A stretch of 6,189 nt of DNA, from the NCBI GenBank assembly GCA_003153855.1, contig PMBM01000043.1, forward strand, positions 13,518 through 19,706, in the 5' to 3' direction. Positions 1 through 6,169 of the stretch are shown here, one piece after another. The notes beneath the pieces were generated by a model. It did no database searches. It was given only the letters and a program-made list of their open reading frames with translations, and was not told the origin of the DNA. The stretch's first letter is position 1; each line of letters starts with the position of its first letter. Both the position numbers and the translations under genes were made by a program. This DNA comes from Propionibacteriaceae bacterium (lineage in GTDB: Bacteria; Actinomycetota; Actinomycetes; Propionibacteriales; Propionibacteriaceae).

Positions 1-861
1 GCGATGGGCCTTGGCATCATGGCCGGCCTCACACTCGGACCGGCGAGCATGGCGGCCACGGGCAACTGGGCCACCGGTCTCCGGAACCTCTGGCCGCTGG
101 CAGTAGTGGGCATCATCATGACCGTCATCGTCATGGTCGGCCCGAAGGTCGCTCCTCAGGGCGCCGACCACGAGAACGTCGACGAGACCGCCGCCGCGTC
201 GAACCTGGCCCTGTACAAGAGGGCCCTCGCTCAGCCGCTCACCTGGATAGCGACGCTGTGCGTGGTCGTCGCCTCGTGGTTCAACCAGGCCTTCAACGAC
301 ATGACGCCTGGTTACCTCGCCCTCGACAAGCCTGTCGGCCTCGGCCTCGGCGCTGCAGGCGCCGGCTCCATCGGCTCCCTCGCCCAGATCGGCAACATGG
401 TCGGCTGCCTCCTCGTGGGTGTCCTGGTCGAGCGCCTGTTCAAGGGCAAGGCTCGCCCGGCCCTCATGATCGCCTTCGCAGCCATGGCTGTGGGCGCCGC
501 ACTCCTCCTGGTGCCCGGAGTCAACACCAACCAAGTCATCCTCACCATCGTCATGATGATCACGGTCTTCTTCCTTGGCTGGATCAACGCCACCGCCCTC
601 GGCTGGGTCGCCAAGAACTACCCGGCCAGCATCACCGGCAAGCTCGGGGGCATGGCTCAGGGCATCGGCATCTTCGGTGGCCTGGCCGGCGTGGCTGCAG
701 GCTCTGCTGCGCTGCACGCCACGGGCTTCTACACCGTGTCGACGCTGATCATGGTCGGCGTGGCGCTGGTCGGCATCGCGGTGTCGTTCATGATGCAGAT
801 GCACAAGCACCAAAACATCGAGAGCCCGGCTTCCCAGACCCTGGCGTCGTCAGGTCTGTGA
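1..861 (+). CDS. MFS transporter, 5'-truncated by the window edge
   Basis: This is the C-terminal part of an inner-membrane major facilitator superfamily transporter, a secondary carrier that moves small solutes. The frame is open from base 1, and 286 codons are present against the usual 400-450. The first ATG at base 4 is therefore very probably internal, not the start. Visible parts, numbered from that ATG: a Gly/Pro-rich helix remnant (about 2-18, likely TM5), a hydrophobic helix (30-46, TM6), and a polar central loop (47-78) ending in LYKRALAQP. About six further hydrophobic segments follow, up to residue 265. After the second of these comes GVLVERLFKGKARP, which resembles the repeated basic MFS loop motif between TM8 and TM9. 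The tail is short, polar and cytoplasmic. The substrate cannot be read from the sequence. The position next to thiolase and enoate-reductase-type genes suggests an organic acid, by inference only. A strong hairpin follows the stop by five bases. Confidence 0.88.
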   Translation, partial: AMGLGIMAGLTLGPASMAATGNWATGLRNLWPLAVVGIIMTVIVMVGPKVAPQGADHENVDETAAASNLALYKRALAQPLTWIATLCVVVASWFNQAFNDMTPGYLALDKPVGLGLGAAGAGSIGSLAQIGNMVGCLLVGVLVERLFKGKARPALMIAFAAMAVGAALLLVPGVNTNQVILTIVMMITVFFLGWINATALGWVAKNYPASITGKLGGMAQGIGIFGGLAGVAAGSAALHATGFYTVSTLIMVGVALVGIAVSFMMQMHKHQNIESPASQTLASSGL

Positions 862-866
862 CCGGG

Positions 867-900
867 TGGTGGCTCGCGGGTTCCGACCCGCGAGCCACCA
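867..900 (+). terminator. Perfect 15-bp hairpin after the MFS gene
   Basis: Arms 867-881 (TGGTGGCTCGCGGGT) and 886-900 pair perfectly around a four-base loop TCCG, which fits the stable UNCG tetraloop class. No T-run follows, as is common for G+C-rich actinobacterial terminators. It begins five bases after the MFS stop and ends 15 bases before the ribosome site of the chaperone gene. It could fully or partly terminate transcription from the transporter gene, or act as an RNA-stabilising or processing structure within one polycistronic message. Only 25 bases separate it from the next start codon, too few for a complete downstream promoter plus leader. Confidence 0.7.
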
Positions 901-915
901 GCACCCCTAGAGAAC

Positions 916-920
916 AGGAG
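916..920 (+). promoter_or_regulatory. Ribosome binding site for the Hsp90 gene (AGGAG)
   Basis: AGGAG lies five bases before the GTG at 926. It supports this non-ATG start. The next in-frame ATG is at residue 77, inside the conserved nucleotide-binding DNGVGM motif, so it cannot be the start. Confidence 0.75.
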
Positions 921-925
921 CGGTC

Positions 926-2788
926 GTGACCGTACAGACCGGAGCGCTGTCCATCGAGAGCCGGAACATCTTCACGCTGTTGAAGACCTCGCTCTACAGC
1001 GAGCAGGACATCGTCTTCCGCGAGCTGGTCTCGAACGCGTCCGACGCGATCGCCAAGAGGGCGGTGGTGGACGCCCGCGCCCCCGGAGGCCGCATCGACG
1101 TGGTCGTCGACGCCACCACGAGGGTCGTCACGGTCACCGACAACGGCGTGGGCATGACCTCAGACGAAGTCGACCGCTACATCAACCAGATCGCCCTGTC
1201 GGGGGCCTCGGAATTCGTCCGCCGATTCCACCCCGATGCCTCAGACGGGGGCAGCGACCTCGGCGAGGAGATCATCGGCCACTTCGGCGTCGGGTTCTAC
1301 TCGGCGTTCATGCTCAGCGGCACGGTCACGCTCGACACCCTCTCGTACGAGCCTGGCTCCGAGGCGGTGCACTGGGAGTGCGGCTCCGACATGGAGTACG
1401 CCCTCGCGCGGGGGTCCCGTACGGACGTGGGGACCACCGTCACGCTACGGCTCGATCCGGACAGCCCGTACCTCGAGAACGGCGCCGCTGTCCGTACGGC
1501 GCTGACCCACTACTTCGCGTTCCTCGGCACGCCCTTGTACTACCGGTTCCAATCGGACGACGAGGGCGACGACGGGAGCCCTCTGGTCAACGACCCCTCG
1601 CCGGTCTTGAAAGGGCCCGGCCACGAGGTCACAGACGAGGAGCTCTGCGCCTTCTACCGCAACCACTTCCAGGAAGCCTGTGACCCGCTCGCCTGGTATC
1701 GCGTCGAGAGTGTGGACCTCGGCCTGCGGGGGATGGTCTTCGTCCGTGACACGCGAGGGGGCGCGGAGGCCATCGACGGTCGGGTCGAGATCTACAGCCG
1801 TGGGGTGTTCGTGGACGCGAACATTCCGCAGTTCGTCCCGAAGTTCGTCAACCTTCAGCACGCCATCATCGAGTGCGACCAACTGCCTCTGGTGGTCTCG
1901 CGCGGACAGGTGCGAAGCGGCGGACCCGACGGCATTGCCGCCAAGGTCGCCGAGTGCCTGAGCCAGGAGTTGGCGATCGCCCTGCACACGATGTTCACGC
2001 AGGAGCGTCCCCGCTATGTGGAGCTCTGGCCAGAACTGGCCGCCTTCGTGAAGTACGGCGTTCTTACCGACAGGATCTTCGCATCGGTGATGACCCGCCG
2101 GGTGCTGTTCGCCAGCGTCGCCGGGGAGCTGCTCACGCTGGGGGAGTACCTCGAGCAGGTGGCTGCCGATCATCCCGGCACGGTGTTCTACACGTCCGAT
2201 CCGGTCGGCCAGGCGGCGTATGTGGAGGCGTTCCGGGCCAGCGGTGTGCCGGCGCTCATCCTTGATCATGTCATCGACCAGCCGCTGCTCCAGCGGCTGG
2301 AGGCGGTGACCAAGGACGTCCGGTTCGTCCGCCTGGACGCCGACGCGGCCCGGGTCCTGGCCCTCGAGCCCGACCCGGCGGATGCAGATCTCGCCACGCG
2401 CGTCGTTGCTCGGTTCCAGCGCTTTTCCGCTGACCGGCTGCCCGGAGCCGACTCCAAGCCGGTCTGGCTGCGGGTGGCAGACCTACCGGTGGTGCTCACC
2501 AGTGACGAGGGCGCCCGGCGGATGAGCGACTTGGCCCAGATGAGCGGCCTGGTCAGCGGAAGGCCCGCAGACGAGCTCGCTGTCCCGCGGACGCTGCTGG
2601 TCAACCTGCGCAACCCGACGGTACGCAGGATCGGCGACCTGCCGGAGCCGCTGGCCGGCACTGCGATCGCTCAGCTGGTCGACCTGATCCTGCTCGGCCA
2701 GGACGAGCTGTCCCCGGAGCAGCTGCTCGGGTTCCTGACCCGCAGCCACAACATCCTGACCGGCTACCTGGCCACCACCGAGGAATGA
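926..2788 (+). CDS. htpG: Hsp90/HtpG-family ATP-dependent chaperone (divergent actinobacterial type)
   Basis: This is a cytosolic ATP-driven homodimeric chaperone of the Hsp90 family, 620 residues long (typical HtpG about 610-650). The N-terminal GHKL ATPase domain (about 1-210) is intact. It has SLYSEQDIVFRELVSNASDA at 22-41 with Glu33 and Asn37, DNGVGM at 72-77 with Asp72, the lid segment SGASEF, and GHFGVGFYSAFM at 118-129. The middle domain (about 230-440) holds LPLVVSRGQVR, where Arg326 matches the conserved ATP-contacting arginine. The usual S-R-E is S-R-G here, and the region upstream lacks the recognisable APFDLF element of canonical HtpG. A C-terminal dimerisation domain follows to the end. 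The sequence is clearly more divergent than ordinary HtpG and resembles the second 'HSP90 family protein' of actinobacteria. The gene symbol therefore denotes the family, not proven orthology. The stop overlaps the translation start region of the thiolase, pointing to co-expression. No HspR (HAIR) or CIRCE heat-shock operator is visible in the 64 bases upstream. Confidence 0.93.
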   Translation: MTVQTGALSIESRNIFTLLKTSLYSEQDIVFRELVSNASDAIAKRAVVDARAPGGRIDVVVDATTRVVTVTDNGVGMTSDEVDRYINQIALSGASEFVRRFHPDASDGGSDLGEEIIGHFGVGFYSAFMLSGTVTLDTLSYEPGSEAVHWECGSDMEYALARGSRTDVGTTVTLRLDPDSPYLENGAAVRTALTHYFAFLGTPLYYRFQSDDEGDDGSPLVNDPSPVLKGPGHEVTDEELCAFYRNHFQEACDPLAWYRVESVDLGLRGMVFVRDTRGGAEAIDGRVEIYSRGVFVDANIPQFVPKFVNLQHAIIECDQLPLVVSRGQVRSGGPDGIAAKVAECLSQELAIALHTMFTQERPRYVELWPELAAFVKYGVLTDRIFASVMTRRVLFASVAGELLTLGEYLEQVAADHPGTVFYTSDPVGQAAYVEAFRASGVPALILDHVIDQPLLQRLEAVTKDVRFVRLDADAARVLALEPDPADADLATRVVARFQRFSADRLPGADSKPVWLRVADLPVVLTSDEGARRMSDLAQMSGLVSGRPADELAVPRTLLVNLRNPTVRRIGDLPEPLAGTAIAQLVDLILLGQDELSPEQLLGFLTRSHNILTGYLATTEE

Positions 2789-2791
2789 GGA
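2787..2791 (+). promoter_or_regulatory. Ribosome binding site for the thiolase (GAGGA), overlapping the Hsp90 stop
   Basis: GAGGA begins inside the TGA stop (2786-2788) of the preceding gene and lies five bases before the ATG at 2797. It favours 2797 over the earlier in-frame ATG at 2785, whose only purine-rich stretch (2780-2784) directly abuts the start codon. Overlap with the upstream stop suggests translational coupling. Confidence 0.65.
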
Positions 2792-2796
2792 AAGAC

Positions 2797-3948
2797 ATGC
2801 AGGACTGTGTGATCGTCGGCTACGGCCGCTCGGCCATTGCCAAGGCAGGGAAGGGCAGCCTCGCCCGCGTGCATCCGGTCGATTTCGGAGCCGAAGCCCT
2901 GCTCGGAGTGCTCGCTCGGGTACCGGGGCTCGACTGGGCGACGATCGATGACGTGATCGTCGGTTGTGCCCTGCCGGAGACGACCATGGGGCTGAACCCG
3001 GCCCGCAACATCGTGCTGAGAGCAGGTCTGCCGCACGAGGTCCCTGCCCATACCGTCAACCGCTTCTGCTCCTCCGGTCTGCAAGCGATCGCGGAGGCCA
3101 CCGCCCTGATCCGCTCCGGAATGGCCGACGTGATCGTCGCTGGCGGGGTTGAGCACATGTCAAGCCCGGTGCTCAGCGATACAGACGAGTTTCGCGATCC
3201 CTGGCTCGCCGAGCACACCGACGCGTATCTGCCGATGGGCGTCACCGGCGAGAACGTGGCCCGCCGTTACGCCATGACTCGTACGGAACTCGACCTCCTC
3301 GCCGTGCAGAGCAACGCCCGCGCGGCGGCCGCTCGCGAGAACGGCTGGTTCGCGCCGCAGATCGTCTCGGTGACCGGGCGGAATCCAGCCGGTGAGCCAT
3401 GCGAGTTCACGGTCGACGAGGGCATCCGGCCGGGCACCAGTCTGGAGTCGCTCGCCGGCCTGAAGCCTGCGTTCGCTGAGGATGGGCTCCTGACCGCGGC
3501 CACGAGTTCCCAGCGCAGCGACGGCGCAGCCTTCCTGGTACTGATGTCCGCTGCCAGAGCCGCCGAGTTGCGGCTGCGCCCGCTGGCTCGGCTGCTCGGC
3601 TTCGCCGCCGCCGGGGTGGACCCCGCGTACATGGGAATCGGGCCGATCGTGGCCGTGCCGAAGGTGCTCGCCCAGACGCGCATGAACATCGCCGACCTCG
3701 ACGTGATCGAGCTGAACGAGGCGTTCGCATCCCAGGCGCTCGCCGTGGTGCGCGATCTCGGCCTGGACCCGGAGGTGGTCAACCCCAACGGCGGCGCCCT
3801 CGCTATGGGCCACCCGCTGGGTGCGACTGGGGCGATCCTCACGGTGAAGGCGCTCGCAGAACTGGAGCGTCGCGATCGACGCCTCGGGCTGGTCACCATG
3901 TGCGTCGGCGGCGGCATGGGTGCCGCCGGAGTCTTCGAACGTCTCTGA
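2797..3948 (+). CDS. Thiolase (acetyl-CoA acetyltransferase / 3-ketoacyl-CoA thiolase)
   Basis: This is a cytosolic thiolase that joins two acyl-CoAs or, in the breakdown direction, cleaves a 3-ketoacyl-CoA with free CoA. At 383 residues it is close to the family's usual 390. All active-site motifs are present: NRFCSSG with nucleophile Cys91, GGVEHMSSP, YMGIGP, NEAFASQ with Asn307, GHPLGATG with His339, and CVGGGMG with acid/base Cys369. The N-terminus DCVIVGYGRSAIAKAGKGSL is typical of the family. Start 2797 is chosen for its well-spaced GAGGA; the ATG at 2785 would add four residues and overlap the Hsp90 stop as ATGA. A small departure is TAATSSQRSDG at 233-243, where most relatives read TAGNSS or TAGNAS. 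The substrate chain cannot be decided. The neighbouring enoate-reductase-type gene favours a degradative role, by inference. It ends 12 bases before the next gene, clearly in the same operon. Confidence 0.94.
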   Translation: MQDCVIVGYGRSAIAKAGKGSLARVHPVDFGAEALLGVLARVPGLDWATIDDVIVGCALPETTMGLNPARNIVLRAGLPHEVPAHTVNRFCSSGLQAIAEATALIRSGMADVIVAGGVEHMSSPVLSDTDEFRDPWLAEHTDAYLPMGVTGENVARRYAMTRTELDLLAVQSNARAAAARENGWFAPQIVSVTGRNPAGEPCEFTVDEGIRPGTSLESLAGLKPAFAEDGLLTAATSSQRSDGAAFLVLMSAARAAELRLRPLARLLGFAAAGVDPAYMGIGPIVAVPKVLAQTRMNIADLDVIELNEAFASQALAVVRDLGLDPEVVNPNGGALAMGHPLGATGAILTVKALAELERRDRRLGLVTMCVGGGMGAAGVFERL

Positions 3949-3960
3949 GAGGCAACGCCA

Positions 3961-6063
3961 ATGAGCGCGAAGTACCGCCACCTGGCGGAGCCGATCACCC
4001 TCGGCGACCTGCAGCTGAAGAACCGTTTCATGAAGAACGGCACCGGCTTCTTCTGGGACGACCCGACCAGCGGCAGCCACATGACCGACGAGTACCTCGA
4101 CTACTTCGAGGCGCTCGCCAAGGGCGGCACGGCCCTGATCTCCACGGCCACCGGCCCGCTGATCCGGGACGTGAAGGCCCGGATGCCTGGATTCAAGATC
4201 AACCACGACGACTACATCCCCGGCTGGCGGCGCTGGGCGGACGTGGTGCACCGGCACGATGCGGTGGCGTTCGCTCAGCTGTTCCACCTCGGCCCGATGA
4301 CGCCGCTGCTGATCAAGGCGCCCGCGGGAGTCTCGTCGTCGTCGATCCCGCGAGAGGAGTCGCCGCGGCCGGGCTTCGAGGTGCCTCGTGCCCTGGAGGT
4401 AGCCGAGATCGAGGACATCATCGACCTGTTCGCGGAGGCCGCCGAGCGTACGAAGCGGTGCGGTATCGACGGCACCGAGCTGAACGCGGCATGCAACCAT
4501 CTGCTCAATAACTTCCTGTCCCGGGCATGGAACAAGCGCGAGGACGAGTACGGCGCCTGGACGCTCGAGAACCGCACGCGGCTCGTCGTTGAAGTGATCC
4601 GCGAGATCAAGCGCCGCAACGGAGCCGACTGGCCGTTGATCGTGCTCATGAACGGGATCGAGGTGGACCTCGACGAGGGCATCACGATCGAGGAGAGCAA
4701 GCAGTTCGCGAAAGTGTTCGTCGCGGCGGGTGCGGACGCCCTCGAGGTCCGCGGCGAGTACTACACGTGGACCAAGGACGTCGAACGTCGAGAGAGCCTC
4801 CACTTCCCCGACATGTACCTGTACCCCCACCGCACCGGACCGGTGGACCCCTACGTCGATGCCAGTCGCCGCGGCGCGGGGGCCAACATCCCGATGGCCG
4901 CCGAGATCAAGAAGGTCGTCACCGTCCCGGTGATCACCGTCGGCCGTCTGGACTGGGAGATCGGCGAGAAGGCCATCGCCGAGGGCAAGATCGACATCGT
5001 CAGCATGAACCGCCGTCTGTTCGCTGATCCCGGCCTGCCCAACAAGGTGTTGATGGGGGACCCGAAGGACGTCAACCCCTGCAGTTCGTGCATGACCTGT
5101 TTCGACGCTTGTGAGCACTTCCAGCACGTGAAGTGCCGCGTGAACGCGAACTTCGGGCACGAGCGTGACTACGTGATCCACCCTGCGCGTGTGAAGAAAA
5201 AGGTGCTCGTGATCGGCGGTGGGCCCGCCGGCATGGAGGCCGCCCGCGTTGCCGGCCTGCGCGGCCACGAGGTCGTGCTGTACGAGAAGCTGCGCAAGCT
5301 CGGAGGCTCCCTCCCGGTGGCGGCGATGGTCAAGGGTCCGCGAGAGGACATCACGGGTCTGATCTCGTACCTTGACCGTCAGGTGCATCACGCAGGGGTC
5401 ACGGTCCACCTGGGCAAGGCGGTGACGACCGATGTGATCTCTCAGGAGCGCCCGGACGCGATCGTGGTCGCCGCCGGCGGAACGCACGAGATCCCGGCGA
5501 TCCCGGGTATCGACGGCCCCAACGTGCTGACGGGTGCCGAGCTGCACAAGCGGGCCAAGGCCCTGCTGCAGGTCGTCCCGCCGAACGCGCTCCGCGGGTT
5601 GCAGTCGCTGCCGGTGGCTCGCGACCTCATGATCGGCAAGCGGGTCGTGATCATGGGCGGGCGTCTCCACGGCTGCCAGACGGCCGAGTACCTGATGAGC
5701 CTGGGCAAGCAGGTGACGATCGTCGACACCGGCTCGAAGGAGGAGCTCGGGGAGGGCCTGCTCGAGGTGTTCCTCAAGCCCTACCTGCTGTACTGGCTCG
5801 AGGACCAGGGCGTCGAGTTCGTCACCAACGTCACGTACGAGCGGGTCACCAAGGAGGGCCTCGAGGTGCGGCTGCCCGACGGCACGACGCGCCTGCTCCC
5901 CGCCGACACGGTCGTCACGGCACTCCCGCTCAAGCCGAACGAGGCCGCGGCCGCCCTCGCGATCGGGCGGGCCACCGAGGTTCACACCATCGGTGATGCG
6001 GCGGACCCTCAGCTGATCGTGGACGCGATCGCCGCAGGAGCCGCGGTGGGACACCAGCTGTAG
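3961..6063 (+). CDS. FMN/FAD/Fe-S NAD(P)H-dependent enoate or 2,4-dienoyl-CoA reductase-like oxidoreductase
   Basis: This soluble multi-cofactor flavoenzyme passes electrons from NAD(P)H through FAD and an iron-sulfur centre to FMN, which reduces a C=C bond. It is 700 residues, slightly longer than the usual 640-680. Its order is: Old-Yellow-Enzyme-like barrel (about 8-365; LKNRFMKNGTG at 19-29, TLENR, phosphate-site region MNRRLFADP at 349-357); cysteine cluster C374, C377, C380, C384, C392; FAD Rossmann motif GGGPAG at 419-424 with Glu442; nested NAD(P)H domain at 561-590 (GGRLHG at 566-571, Asp589, an acid that favours NADH); and C-terminal FAD motif TIGDA with Asp679. Oddities: the usual substrate-binding H-x-x-H/N and following Tyr are Asn175, Cys178 and His180; the third glycine of the NAD motif is Arg568; the cysteine spacing is non-standard; and residues 527-559 look like extra sequence between the FAD and NAD parts. 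An AGAGG site at 3948-3952 precedes the ATG by eight bases. Relatives include FadH, BaiCD/BaiH and cinnamate reductases; the substrate is unknown. Confidence 0.9.
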   Translation: MSAKYRHLAEPITLGDLQLKNRFMKNGTGFFWDDPTSGSHMTDEYLDYFEALAKGGTALISTATGPLIRDVKARMPGFKINHDDYIPGWRRWADVVHRHDAVAFAQLFHLGPMTPLLIKAPAGVSSSSIPREESPRPGFEVPRALEVAEIEDIIDLFAEAAERTKRCGIDGTELNAACNHLLNNFLSRAWNKREDEYGAWTLENRTRLVVEVIREIKRRNGADWPLIVLMNGIEVDLDEGITIEESKQFAKVFVAAGADALEVRGEYYTWTKDVERRESLHFPDMYLYPHRTGPVDPYVDASRRGAGANIPMAAEIKKVVTVPVITVGRLDWEIGEKAIAEGKIDIVSMNRRLFADPGLPNKVLMGDPKDVNPCSSCMTCFDACEHFQHVKCRVNANFGHERDYVIHPARVKKKVLVIGGGPAGMEAARVAGLRGHEVVLYEKLRKLGGSLPVAAMVKGPREDITGLISYLDRQVHHAGVTVHLGKAVTTDVISQERPDAIVVAAGGTHEIPAIPGIDGPNVLTGAELHKRAKALLQVVPPNALRGLQSLPVARDLMIGKRVVIMGGRLHGCQTAEYLMSLGKQVTIVDTGSKEELGEGLLEVFLKPYLLYWLEDQGVEFVTNVTYERVTKEGLEVRLPDGTTRLLPADTVVTALPLKPNEAAAALAIGRATEVHTIGDAADPQLIVDAIAAGAAVGHQL

Positions 6064-6086
6064 TCCTTGGCCCCGCGGGGGACGAT

Positions 6087-6120
6087 GAGGCGCCGCCGGG
6101 GACGACACCGGCGGCGCCTC
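6087..6120 (+). terminator. Perfect 13-bp hairpin ending the operon
   Basis: Arms 6087-6099 (GAGGCGCCGCCGG) and 6108-6120 pair perfectly around an eight-base loop, starting 23 bases after the reductase stop. The stem is almost all G-C and is followed by a mixed C/T stretch, not a clean T-run. It is the likely transcription terminator of the four-gene unit. Confidence 0.78.
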
Positions 6121-6130
6121 TCGCCTGCTG

Positions 6131-6162
6131 TCCCGCCGGTCCCTCTCGGAGGACCGGCGGGA
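6131..6162. terminator. Second perfect 12-bp hairpin, tandem or for a convergent gene
   Basis: Arms 6131-6142 (TCCCGCCGGTCC) and 6151-6162 pair perfectly around an eight-base loop, ten bases beyond the first hairpin. It may back up the first terminator. It may instead serve a leftward gene: a minus-strand TGA reads at 6172-6170, and the hairpin would then start seven bases past that stop. Neither strand shows a T-run after it. Confidence 0.65.
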
Positions 6163-6169
6163 AGTCTCG

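Noticed and set aside
4..6. ATG at base 4 as the transporter start
   Set aside because: The frame is open to base 1, and the protein would lack about half of the N-terminal bundle of an MFS carrier. The gene is cut by the window edge.
862..925. HspR (HAIR) or CIRCE heat-shock operator before the Hsp90 gene
   Set aside because: I looked for CTTGAGT-N7-ACTCAAG and TTAGCACTC-N9-GAGTGCTAA and found neither. The only inverted repeat is the G+C-rich hairpin.
258..929. Plus-strand 223-codon frame overlapping the MFS end and the terminator hairpin
   Set aside because: It is Arg/Pro/His-rich and lacks any fold signature. It runs through a hairpin and is out of frame with the clear membrane protein.
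1445..2269. Minus-strand 274-codon frame inside the Hsp90 gene
   Set aside because: It is a shadow frame opposite a gene with intact Hsp90 motifs, and no plausible domain appears.
3961..6063. Assignment of the flavoenzyme as a bile-acid (bai) or FadH ortholog
   Set aside because: The domain order agrees, but the active-site segment and cysteine spacing differ and the surrounding genes do not match a bai operon. A specific name is not supported.
6071..6080. Palindrome CCCCGCGGGG after the reductase stop
   Set aside because: It is only ten bases, with too little room for a loop in a full stem, and is easily expected by chance at this G+C content beside a much stronger hairpin.
3160..6108. Minus-strand open frame of 982 codons opposite the thiolase and reductase
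   Set aside because: It mirrors two genes with complete family motifs. Its translation is rich in Arg, His, Val, Asp and Gly, as expected of a G+C-rich antisense shadow, with no recognisable domain. Its first ATG lies in the terminator hairpin.
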